Made by a program: the position numbers and the translations under genes. Positions 11,874 to 21,500 of a DNA stretch of 37,934 nt are shown here, piece after piece; position 1 is the first letter of the stretch, and every line of letters starts with the position of its first letter. The notes below the pieces were generated by a model. That model did no database searches. It was not told the DNA's origin and was given only the letters and a program-made list of their open reading frames with translations. Origin of the DNA: Gloeopeniophorella convolvens (taxonomy: Eukaryota; Basidiomycota; Agaricomycetes; Russulales); assembly GCA_022496205.1 (NCBI GenBank), contig WTXD01000124.1:1-37934 (forward strand). The letters run 5' to 3'.

Positions 11874-13947
11874 ATGCATCATCGCCAGCACCATCCGACT
11901 TCTACATCTGAGAATAACACTCAAGTTGCTGCCGTCGTTCCTTATCACACATATCCCTCTCTTCCCCCGATGGCCGCGCCGACCTATCAGGCTGCTTGCA
12001 CGACCACGCGCAGGCTTGACAATCATCACCCCTCTCAACCGACGTCTTGCGTTTCCACCACGATGTACCCTTATCACCCCTACTCTTATCCTCACTCTCC
12101 GCTGCCGCATGCTACCAGCATCTCCCTTTTCAATCCATCCCCGCCTCCTCCGAACCCAGCGCTCCACGTTGCCGCCCAGCTCCCTCCCAACCACTACTCC
12201 CCTCAGGCCCTTCCAGCATCCCGCCCATCGTACAACTCGCTTAGTCTTCCCACGCTCCATGCACAGTTTGGTGCGGGACTGCCGCTTTCCATTGAGCATG
12301 TGCCGGATCTGCACCCGACTTTGGAAGAATTCGACCTGTATGTGCGCCACTACATGGGGCTGGCCCACTCCATGATCCCGCTGAAGCTGGCATGCGTTGC
12401 GTCGGGGTCAAGACCCGTGAAGCGACTTCGGACCCATGGGCCATTCCCGGATCAATGTGAGCTCTGCGTCGGCTGACTTTTCCTATACCTTTATACTGAC
12501 GTGCGTAGCGCATCCTGTACGACGTACAAGCATATCCTCGCTCAACCACGATGTGCTGCTGGAGATCTTTGACTGGTATTTCATTCGAAGAGAAATGCGT
12601 TATCCCCCCGTACTGTGGTTCCGGGCGATCATACACGTTTGCAGAAGGTGGCGACACCTCATCCTCAGATTTACTCAACGCTTCAATCTCGAGATACATT
12701 GTACAAACCGTACTCCTGTGGCAGACTTACTCACCCATTTTGCCTCCCTGCCGATCAAGTTCGAATTCCGGGGGTCTGATGGAACTCTGACAGCAGAAGA
12801 CGAAGACAACCTCCTCAAAGCGATGGAACAATCCCGTCGTCTGCGCCACGTGGGGGTCCACGCACCCTATCACACCATACAGCAGGCGTTTGCGGCCATG
12901 GATGGACATCTTCCCTTGTTGGAGGTGCTCCTCTGCCGTGTGGTGCCAGACCATCTAGATGGCCGACCACCCACGGAGTCCACAAGCCAGGCCAGAACCT
13001 TCATCTTTCCCTCGCTTTCTTCCACCCCCCGCCCCACCCGCCACCAGTCCGAGAAAGTCGCCCCGCTGATCAAACCACCGAAACTTTCACATCTCCCAGC
13101 ACTGGAGGTACTCTCGCTCCACGATATCCCTTCTGCTGCCTTTCTCCCCCCGGAATTTCTTGTCAAACTTCTGTTGGCTACGCCTCTGCTTAACTTTCTG
13201 GATATTGGGTTTCGGTTTCCTGGCCTATATCGCGACACTGCAACAACAACGATACCAGCGTCGACAAGATGTACCTCACTGCCCCACCTGCGTTCGTTCC
13301 GGTTTAAGGGCGCTCGTGAGTACTTTGAAAACCTTGTGTCTCGAATCAACGCGCCGTCGTTGGAAGGCTCCGGTGTCCAATTTTTCAACCAACCCCCCCT
13401 CCCCCTTCCAAACCTCGAGTGGCCCTCCTGTAGGTTGTGGCAGTCATTATTCTCAAAAGGCACGCAAATCACTGTTTCGTTTGGCTGGGACACTGTCTAT
13501 GCATGCCATGGGCTTAATCCCGGTTGTGCGAATTGGCTATGGCGAATCCTATCAAGCCAGTTTGACTGGCAAGTAGCTTCTGCCGCCGAGTGCTTCCAGT
13601 CGCTGGCCCTAGCACTACTCAAGGTGGACAATCTTCAACTTCAGTTCCACACGGATAGCATGCCTCCGGAATGGCAGGACGTGAGCGAGCCAGAGGATTG
13701 GTGTAATCTCCTCAAGCCTTTCGGCAATGTGAAGACGCTTCAAGTGCACCCAGCACTGTGTCGTGACGTATCCCGGTCACTGATGTCAAACGGTGCTCAA
13801 GTGTCACTGGATCTTCTCCCCGAATTACAAACGCTGGAGTTGAGGAAGGACGATGATGACGGAAGGATGGCGTTCGCCGATTTCCTCGTAGGACGAGAAT
13901 GCGAAAAACGCCCAGTTTCCATTCAATACATCGACTCGCTCTGGTGA
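11874..13947 (+). CDS. F-box/leucine-rich protein, copy 4 (intact)
   Basis: Exons are 11874-12456 and 12509-13947, with a 52-nt phase-1 intron (gtgagc...gcgtag), giving 673 residues. Exon 1 encodes a disordered Pro/His/Ser/Tyr-rich region, a PLSIEHVPDLHPTLEEF motif and SRPVKRLRT just before the splice site. The F-box spans about residues 203-246 (SISSLNHDVLLEIFDWYF ... IIHVCRRWRHLI). A leucine-rich region follows, then the family C-terminal block (SSQFDWQVASAAECFQSLA, EPEDWCNLLKPFGNVKTL, DVSRSLMSNGAQVSLDLL). It is the best template for the family, with no lesion seen. The likely role is an SCF substrate receptor; partner and substrate cannot be read from sequence. A solo LTR sits 7 bases after its stop codon. 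Confidence 0.9.
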
Positions 13948-13954
13948 TCATCTG

Positions 13955-14473
13955 TGTTACGACTTCACGTACTGCCCCACATCTTTCTGACTCTTTCCTT
14001 TTTCGTACGGTACGCGCCTCGTTCCCGCGCTGCGCCGCTCGTCTCGTCTCCTCGTTCCCTTACGCCGTATCGCCTCCTTGACTCATTATGCCTCGTTTAC
14101 GACTATCAGGATCCCTCGCTTTGTCTTATGCAAACCTCTCTGTACGATACGGCTGTGCCTCGTCGAGTATTTAAGGACTAGATCGTTCGCCCTATAGCTA
14201 CAAGCTTGTCCTCCTGTATTCTCCAGTACAGTAGCTACAGCGCGAATCCGAGTCCCTTCTCTTCTCTACCCTCAGTCCGAGCGACCCGATTGGTCGCCCA
14301 TCGTCACCACGTCCCAGCCTATCGACGAGGATCCACGCGGATCCACGAACTTGACTCCAGCCGAACCCTTCGTCGCAGCGCGTCCCGACTGGGAGCACCG
14401 ACGCGAACCGAGACTGTCCGTGCCCAGCGACGACGATTCAACGCCTGAACCCGAGTCGCGCACGAACGTTACA
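13955..14473. mobile_element. Solo LTR of a retrotransposon
   Basis: The element starts TGTTACGACTTC and ends GAACGTTACA. It is flanked by the 5-bp direct repeat ATCTG (13950-13954 and 14474-14478). The sister unit at 21500 has the uninterrupted order gatcatct-then-gttatacggccg at the equivalent place, which supplies an empty site. Inside are a TATTTAAG promoter-like box near 14168 and no coding sequence. The size, 519 bp, fits an LTR left by LTR-LTR recombination. The family (Ty1/copia or Ty3/gypsy) cannot be decided from the LTR alone. Confidence 0.8.
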
Positions 14474-14583
14474 ATCTGCCTGCCTAGTCATACGACCGCG
14501 ATGGTCAGTGTGGCTCTCTTTCCCGACCACCGAGGCAATTCTACGGTACTATTCTGTTCTGTTCTGTTTCCATACCGCATATA

Positions 14584-14791
14584 CAGTGACTCAAGAAAGT
14601 ATTGCACGTGATACCCTCACTCATCCTTATCTCTCTCTGGAACGAGAGCGATCTTGGACACGTAGATTTGACATTGTGAAGGTCCCTGATGATGAAGACT
14701 ATGTGTGAAATTTCAGCTCAAAAGCATGCTTTAGGGCGAAGGGATATTGCATTGAAGATCAGCAAATGTGCAATACTTTATTGAGTCACTG
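14584..14791. mobile_element. Short pogo/Tc1-mariner-like MITE
   Basis: Terminal inverted repeats begin CAGTGACTCAAgAAAGTATTGCAC (left; the copy at the right end differs at the lower-case base), with TA on both sides (14582-14583 and 14792-14793). The 208-bp interior has no transposase. Sister spacers read straight through the site (gcatatatcctctgctg at about 1168, acatataccctctactg at about 21602), giving an empty-site confirmation with a single TA. Mobilisation in trans by a pogo-type transposase elsewhere in the genome is inferred. Confidence 0.82.
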
Positions 14792-14793
14792 TA

Positions 14794-15769
14794 GTACCCT
14801 CTACTGCGTCACAAGCATATCAGCTACAATTCTGGAGTACTATTTGTTCTCTGCAGCGCTGGGACCCTTTTCGTACAGGCTGCTTTGCGTGACTAATATC
14901 TACCATTATCGTGTATGTACCAGGTCACATAACCTCCACCTCGCACGTACCCGAGCCTTACTACCCTTCACAGGGCCAGTAATCCATCCCTTGCCGTGTT
15001 GAGCGCGGCCGTTCTCGGGTGCGATCGGCGTCGTTACGACGCTCTCTCATCTTCGCCGGCAAAGCACAGCCAGGTGGGCTCTGAGAAACCTTAACGTCCA
15101 TCACGCGAAACGATCGTTAGAAAGGGCAGCTGGACTGGACGAGCGGCAACGCAGCGTACCACGGGACGATTGCCTGCCTTCCGGGACGCGCTTCGCTGGA
15201 GACAGGTGCTTTACTGGCACGGCTACGCTTCGACGCCGACGTATGTGTGTATTGATGAGTGCCCTTGTAGAATTGGCATGGGCACTGGGTGTTGAGCCGC
15301 TGAGTCTCCTGTGACTTGAGATTTAGGTTATTCTCCGCCCCTGGCCCCGCGATTCTTGATGATAACTGGTGTGGCGAGTGTGCGGAGATGGTGAATCCGA
15401 CCAATGCGAGCTCAGTTACAACCAGAAGAAACCGTCTCAGGCTGATCAGGGATCAGAATGGAGAGCAGGGGAAATGAGGAGGCAAGGCTGCCTGGTACCC
15501 GGGTATAGGTCTGGCCCGGGGAAGATGCAGAACGAGGAAGGCAAAGAAACTTGAAGCTGCTTGAAACATGAACGAGCAAGAACATTCACAGCCAGCTGGA
15601 TGACAGGGTCAAAGGACCAGAAAGGGATGAGATAATGATAGTGCATGGGAGTACGCACCGCAAATTCTGCTCCGTTACAACGCCCGCCGGCGGCCCCTAG
15701 GCTTCGGCGCCCGGGGCCCCTCGTTAGCAAGTAGTCGCTGCCTGTCGCTGCCCAGTCCGCTTACAATAT
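14794..15769. other. Spacer with a second, partial block X and about 700 bp of unique sequence
   Basis: Block X resumes after the MITE and reaches agtaatccatcccttgccgt near 14980. About 15060-15765 is sequence not found elsewhere in the window, and then block X starts again with agtaatccatttcgtgttgt near 15806. The unit therefore has a partial duplication of X around a unique insert. ORFs here are at most 95 codons and carry no recognisable domain. No gene is called. Confidence 0.45.
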
Positions 15770-16480
15770 TATACAATATGATACTGTCTCGTGCGGCGCC
15801 TCAGTAATCCATTTCGTGTTGTGTTGAGGGTCACCGTCGCCAGAGGGAGCTTCCGACCGCGCGTACCGCCGGGGCTGACGCACAACTCCGGGCTTGCACG
15901 ATCGGCGCCACTGCGACGCTCCTGGTTCTCCTGGCATGGTGCCGAGCAATTACACAGCTCGTTCTCGACGGGCGGGATGACGCGCTGGAATATGTGCAAT
16001 TGGTGCGAGCGTGAAGATGTGAGAAGCGATTGTGAGGTGACCGGCGACGCGTCAGCACAAGCGGGCGGGCTCTCACAGTAGTCCGAGGACCTGCGATGAA
16101 TGATAATCTTGAGATCTCGGTGAGGAATGAAGGCACAAAGAAGCTGCGCACCACGAGTCTGCATCGTTCCCCTGTGACGCGCCCCGCGGCAAGCCCCACC
16201 ACAACTACGCTCTCTCGTCTCAATAGCCTTTCTCCACACCTGCGGATCTGCCGGATTCGAATCGACAAGCGCAGCCTGTGAGCCCGGGCCGAGATAAGAC
16301 GGGCGTGCCAGCGCGAGTATGGTTTATGGGCATAACTAGCCTCTGCAAGCGACACGCGGGAGGACCAGAGGAGCACGAATACTTGACGCGTGCATGGCTG
16401 CTCGGAGAGATCATCGATCAGCTCGGAGGAGTATATGGATGTCATTAACGTGCAGCGCACCATGGAATAACTACCTAGCC
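15770..16480. repeat. Block X copy before C2 relic copy 2
   Basis: It matches 1340-1850 and 21780-22280 through the landmarks cgccagag..gcttccgaccgcg, ctcctggttctcctggcatggtgccgagcaatt, ttctcgacgggcgggatgac and tgatgagatctcggtgag-type sequence. It also supplies an empty-site comparison for the MITE at 32918-33524. No gene is seen. Confidence 0.55.
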
Positions 16481-17184
16481 TCCAACTTCAGGTCCGGCTT
16501 CGCGGGCGCGGTTGATCCCCACGTTCAGAATGAAGCGCAAAGGTCCATTCGGCGTAGCCCGTAGCCTGCCGCTGACGATACTTGTGAGGTCGAAGTGAGG
16601 GATAAAAGGACACGAACGCAGCGGACCGAAGGTCAGCCTCCTTCCCCAGAGACACGGCTTGCGGCGGGTCCTCAGAGGCTGTCCAACCACGATGATCCGC
16701 GCAATTTGAAGCTGGCCAGACACGGACCGAGGTACGCAAGCCATGGGATGTGCCCCGTCGGACTGTCGTGAACTATTGGGATTAAGCGTTCATGCAATCA
16801 AAGCGTACGTATGACCGAGGCTACTTGCGTACGCCGACGCGCTGTTTGCCCGTGCGCTCGACGCGTAGCGCGATGTCTCGTGTCTCGACCGTAATGCGCT
16901 GCTGCGCTACGCTGTCCGCATCCGGGGTATGCGACAAGACAGCCTCGCAGATCTGCGCCCGGTGGGAGATTCTTGAGCACTGGTGCAGAGTCAGCATACA
17001 TGCGTCCGAACGTAACAGGCAGCTGGACACACTTTGGTCAACGTGGAATGAACGAACAGGAATGACGAAGGGCCTGCTATGTCTCCTCAGGCGAATGGTA
17101 AGGGGTCGAGTATGGTATGAAGCAGGTTCGGAGTAGGCGCGAGGTGCGGTGTTTTGAGCGCCTTGAGGTATTGTGTATAGGGTA

Positions 17185-18047
17185 CTAGAATATGCTGAAA
17201 GATTCTATGTGCGTACGGTTGCGCGAAATAGTTGCGTTGCAGTCGAGAGTAGCGCAATCTGGTCCCAGTCTATGCAGAGCGATGAGCGGCTGGGACCTGC
17301 GGACACGGATCGCCGAAATGCTGCTGCCCAAGACGGAGCTCGGTGCGAGCCGGAGGTCAGCGAACATCTGGGCGAGATCGAGTGGCTGGGGTGGGTGAAC
17401 ACCGTGGGTAGATTCTTGGCCTTCGGTTGTGGGGGAGAGGACGAGCCCTCTGCAGACATGTCCGTCGGGGCCGGTCTCAAGGTCAAGATTCTGGATGACT
17501 GGAAGAGAATGGGGGTGATATGTACGTATGGGCGTAGAGGGAAGGTGGGATGCGTACCGTGGCCGCCCTACCCGAGGTTGAGGACGTCGCCGACCTTGAT
17601 GGATACGGATCCAAGGAAACCTTGATCGTGACGCCTAAACTTCCGCTGATCAAACACTTGGATTTGGATAGTCGAGGAGTCCTTGATAGCGCTAAATAGA
17701 GGGCAGGGTGTGAGTGCGCGCGCAGGAGATAGAGAAGGACACCCAACAGTTCAAACGTCTCGTTCCAGTAGGGGGTGAGCGTCCGCTTGAAGATCGCAGT
17801 CTGGCGGAGGTCCGCACCGTCGGTGGTGACAACAGCGAAAGGGTTGAAAAGAGAGAAAAGGTCGCGCTTGACTAGATCGCTGGCAGCGAGGACTAGGGAT
17901 GTGTGAGGATGAGGCGAGGCGAGTACACGAGAACAAACCTGTGAGCTTGATGATGATGTGTGAGCCGGCGGTAGCGGACGAGCTGGACAAAACAAGATTA
18001 AAAGGAGAGAGAGTAGAGAAAGAAGAAAAGGACCTTGAGTCTGCCAT
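17185..18047 (-). pseudogene. C2-domain (Rsp5/NEDD4-type) gene, copy 2, best preserved, one nonsense codon
   Basis: Splicing the complement as exons 17939-18047, 17748-17892, 17558-17691 and 17185-17498 (introns 46, 56 and 59 nt, all GT-AG, phases consistent) yields 234 codons including the final stop. The product reads HIIIKLTVLAASDLVKRDLF, NPFAVVTTDG, TLTPYWNETFEL, STIQIQVFDQRKF, HDQGFLGSVSIKVGDVLNL: a textbook Rsp5/NEDD4-type C2 domain at about residues 28-125. In those ligases C2 targets membranes. Codon 126 is TAG at 17568-17570, where copies 1 and 3 have CGT and CAG, so the tail is cut. The usual Asp of the PDPF calcium loop is Asn here. No WW or HECT domain follows in the window, so this is at most a stand-alone C2 protein. 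Homology to sisters continues to about 16480. Confidence 0.8.
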
Positions 18048-18540
18048 ATTCTAGGCGAGTCACACTGCAAAGGAGGGTCGAATTGTTGGATTTCGCTTTG
18101 TTCTCGACTTGGTTTGTCTCCGGGCAGCGAGTTGGTCGACCTCGCTAGACCAGGCTAGACCTCTCTTGTGGGTAGTCCGCTTATGTATGTCAGCAGGCTC
18201 TGTTGACTCTGCGACGTTTCCATCCGCCATCGATTCGACGCTGATCAAGCTCAGAAGGTTCAACGTTCAACGTTCCCATCTTACACCTGTCACGGTATCG
18301 CGTCTGCAGCATTTAGTTCCACACGTGCGGATAGCAGCACTTTTGCATTCGGCGGGCTGTGTCATCTCTACTTTGGTTTCCACGTCTATGTCTTGCGCAT
18401 GCTGCGAATCTGCGGACCGCATTGCGTTTGGCGGGATACTTATGAAGCTCGAAGCGCAAGACCGTGGGAGGGCCTACCCGCTGCGCCTTCCACCGCTTAC
18501 TCTCTCTTATCTCCGGTGATACTGTTTGCACTATCAAGCG
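18048..18540. repeat. Shared divergent upstream block between C2 copy 2 and F-box copy 5
   Basis: A short version (about 490 bp) of the bidirectional spacer. The C2-proximal half matches 10829-10960 and 15-150. The F-box-proximal half matches 11580-11873, including gcgtttggcgggata at 18423-18437, but the TATA-like element is degenerate (gatacttatgaagc). About 600 bp present in the 10829-11873 spacer are missing here. Confidence 0.5.
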
Positions 18541-18798
18541 ACGCATCGTCACCAGTGCCCTCCGACTTCCACCTCATTGTACAGCACTCACCCTGCTACC
18601 ATGGTCTCCCACTCTACCCAACCTCTTCTTCCCCCAGTAACTGCACTGTCCCAGACCGCTGGTGTTTCCACGCGCGAGTCTGACCTTCCTCACTCTTCCG
18701 AGTCGACGTTTCGTGCTTTCACCGCAGCGCTACCTTACGGCCATCCGATCTACCCCTCTCCTACACACCCATCCCGGCAACCTTGCCTGAGGCCACCC

Positions 18799-19516
18799 TG
18801 ACAATTTTAACTGGATTTCCTAGGCCCGCTTAAGCATAGTCCGAAATTGTGTGATCCAATATTGATACCAAGATGGACCGCCTGCATGCAAATGAAGTGT
18901 TTATCAGCTGCCCAGATAAGCGCATAGGGGATGCTGATCTTTGGCCCGTGCGCTAACTTCCACGACACCCCGCGGTGCCCGTCCCGGTCAACCTCAGGAT
19001 GCAGCATGCAACCGAACCAAAAAAGGAAATTAGTCACGGACCGCGTGCCTTCGGCAGATGCCGGGTCGATGCGGTGAACACAGTTGTCGCGACTTAGGCA
19101 TTTTCTCTTGCCTTGTCTCACTACCGCCACGTCGACACTCACCCTAATGCTTATCCCCTACTTTCTGTCCCTCATTCCCTTCACAAGAGCCTCATTATTC
19201 CTGGATACATGCTCCCATGCTCAGACTGTATTAGTATCCTCTCCTGTACATTATATAAGTAGTACAGTATAGCCAAGGAATAAAATTGTTGGTTCCCGGG
19301 AACAAAGTGAGCTTCAGCTAGAGGGAGGAAGGTGATATTGCTAGGAGGAGAACTGGGTGATTGGCCCTGTCATGATGCCCATAGGATGCAGCCGAGTGCA
19401 ACCTCAGGATGCCCGGTCGACATCCTGAGGACGCTATGACACACATCTAGAGGTGAATGCCGTGATGACACGGAGGGAAAATTGTAGTCATCAATTCAAC
19501 CCATGACAATTTTAAC
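18799..19516. mobile_element. Insertion in exon 1 of F-box copy 5, flanked by a 13-bp direct repeat
   Basis: TGACAATTTTAAC occurs at 18799-18811 and again at 19504-19516. The sequence between them, and perhaps to about 19600, has no counterpart in the exon 1 sequences of the other four copies. The interior has a TATATAAG box with an AATAAA downstream (19250-19285), features of an LTR or of a small transcribed element, and a 10-bp palindromic arm pair at 19402-19430. No transposase or reverse transcriptase is visible. The class is undecided: it could be a solo LTR with misjudged borders, a non-autonomous element, or filler DNA. Confidence 0.45.
19402..19430. repeat. Perfect inverted repeat, 10-bp arms with 9-nt loop
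   Basis: CCTCAGGATG and CATCCTGAGG are exact complements separated by nine bases. The left arm also occurs alone near 18989-18998 (aacctcaggatgc). It lies inside the insertion that splits F-box copy 5. Confidence 0.7.
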
Positions 19517-21500
19517 AGCCGGATCTGAGCTGGGCCATCCTGCACTTAACTGCTCCCAGGACGACCTCAGTGCAATTAGCCGAGGTGGGGGTGTAATCGT
19601 CTACCGTACACGACCGGCTCGCCCCCTCCTAACCCAGCGCCCAACGTTGTCCCTACACTTCTTCACAATCCCGACCCCTCGCAGGCTCACCCCATGCATC
19701 TCCCACCACTGCCCCCACCATTGATCTTCTCCTACAACAGTCTCCGCACAGTCTCTCCACACCATGATGGAGGTCCCTCGTTCTCTATCGAGCGTGCGCA
19801 GCAGCTGCATCTAGCCCTGAAAGAATCCAAACCATGCGTGCGATACCAACCCGGCCCAGCTTCTGGGGTTCCCATGGAGACGACGTGCGTTGCGTTGGGA
19901 TCAGGGCCCTTGGAGCGACGTCCTACGGAGGAGCCACTCCCAGATCAAGGTGAATTCCGTGCTGCCTGGCTGCTTCTGTTTGTACCTATGTGCGTTATCA
20001 GGGAATTCCGCACAACAGACGAGTATATCCTCGCTCAACCACGATGTGTTGCTGGGGATCTTCGACTGGTATTTTACACAGAAACGAGAATACTCCGGTG
20101 CTCATGCGACTAGAACCTCCGCTCTCGCGTTCCGGACGTCCATACACGTTTGCAGAATATGGCGGCACCTCATCCTCAAATTTTGGAAACACTTTAATCT
20201 CGAGATATACTGCACACAGGGGACTCCAGTGGTAGACCTGCTCACACATTTTCCCCCGCTGCCGATCAACCTCGAATTCCGGGCTCGTCACGAAACTCTG
20301 ATGACAAAAGATGAAGAGGGCATCCTTCGAGCGATGGAACAGTCTCATCGCCTTCGCTCCGTATGGGTCCAAGCACCCGACCGCACCATGCAGCGAGTAT
20401 TTGCAGTTACGAACGAGAAATTTCCATTGTTGGAAGCGCTATACTTGGCATATACACGGCCATATGGTTCCAATGTCAACCAGCCACCCGCATCGACCAT
20501 GCGCTTAAGCCAGGCCGGAACCCGCGCCTCCCGAGGTGCACGTAAATGGATTAGAAAAAAAATCAAAAGAAAAACCTTCGTCTTCCCCTCGATTCATTCC
20601 GCTCCCCGCCCTGACCCCCTCCACCCCGAGAAGGCCGTCTCTCTGGTCAAGCCACCGACACTTCCACACCTCCCTGCATTGACGAAGCTCCTCCTCAGCG
20701 ATATTCCTTCTGCTGTCCTCCTTCCCCCAGAACTTCTTGTCCAACTTCTATCAGCTATGCCTTTGCTGGGGTCTCTGCATATTGGGTATCGGTTTCCTGG
20801 CCTACACCGCGACACGGGAACGGCAACGATACCCAGGTGTACCTCACTACCCCACCTGCGTCGGCTCTGGTTCAAGGGCGCTTGCGGGTACTTTGACGAC
20901 CTTGTGTCTCATATCGGCGTGCCGTCGATGGAAGGCCTCGATGTTACATTTTTCAATCGACTTCCCCTCGATCCTCCAAACCTCGGGTCGCCCTTCTTGA
21001 GGTTGTGGCAGTCATTGGTCGCAAAAGACACGCAGATCTCCATTAAGTTTACGGGTGAATCTGTCTGTGTAGGACAGGGGGGATGCTATTGGGAACTCCT
21101 GTCAAGGCAGTCCGACTGGCAAGTGGCCTCTGCTGGGGAGTTTTGTCAATCACTCGCTCCAGCGCTACTCAGCGTGGTCGAGCTTAAGCACCGTTCTAAA
21201 TCGCGATACGTACCTTCGGGGTGGCAGCCTGATGGAAGCGAGCCACAGGATTGGTGCAATCTCCTCAGGCCTTTCAGCAATGCGAAGACACTCAAAGTAG
21301 ATCGAGTGCTGTGTCGCGACGTATCCCAGGCACTGATGTCGAACGGTGCTCAAGCATCACTGGACCTTCTCCCTGAACTACAGACGCTGGAGTTGCAGGT
21401 CGGTGATAACGACGGCGCGAAGGCGTTCGGCGATTTCCTCGAGGTGCGAGAACGCGCTAATCGCCCTGTTTCCATTGATCGATACACCTCTGATTTCTGA

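Larger units (their letters stand above)
18541..21500 (+). pseudogene. F-box/leucine-rich gene, copy 5, start lost and exon 1 interrupted
   Basis: The codon aligned with the family ATG is ACG at 18541-18543. The next in-frame ATG is at 18601. Exon 1 runs to about 18795 and is then interrupted by the insertion described separately. Family sequence resumes near 19615 (SPPPNPAPNVVPTLLHNP) in another frame and continues to the donor at 19950. The intron is 19950-20001 and exon 2 is 20002-21500. The 3' part from the ATG at 19694 is open and splices in phase to 584 residues. It has the F-box (SISSLNHDVLLGIFDWYF ... IHVCRIWRHLIL) and the full C-terminal block. An extra basic stretch of about 18 residues (near 20517-20570) is unique to this copy. 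A shortened, still F-box-containing protein is possible. Confidence 0.75.

Noticed and set aside
11532..12368. 278-codon minus-strand ORF
   Set aside because: It overlaps exon 1 of F-box copy 4 on the other strand. Similar antisense frames appear opposite the other copies because of the Pro/Ser/His codon bias. There are no motifs.
17185..18047. A complete Rsp5/NEDD4 HECT ubiquitin ligase
   Set aside because: Only the C2 domain is recognisable. No WW motif and no HECT catalytic Cys region was found downstream on the minus strand in any copy.
18807..19142. 111-codon minus-strand ORF inside the insertion in F-box copy 5
   Set aside because: It has no recognisable domain and no ATG context. It is too short to assign as a transposase or as a gene.
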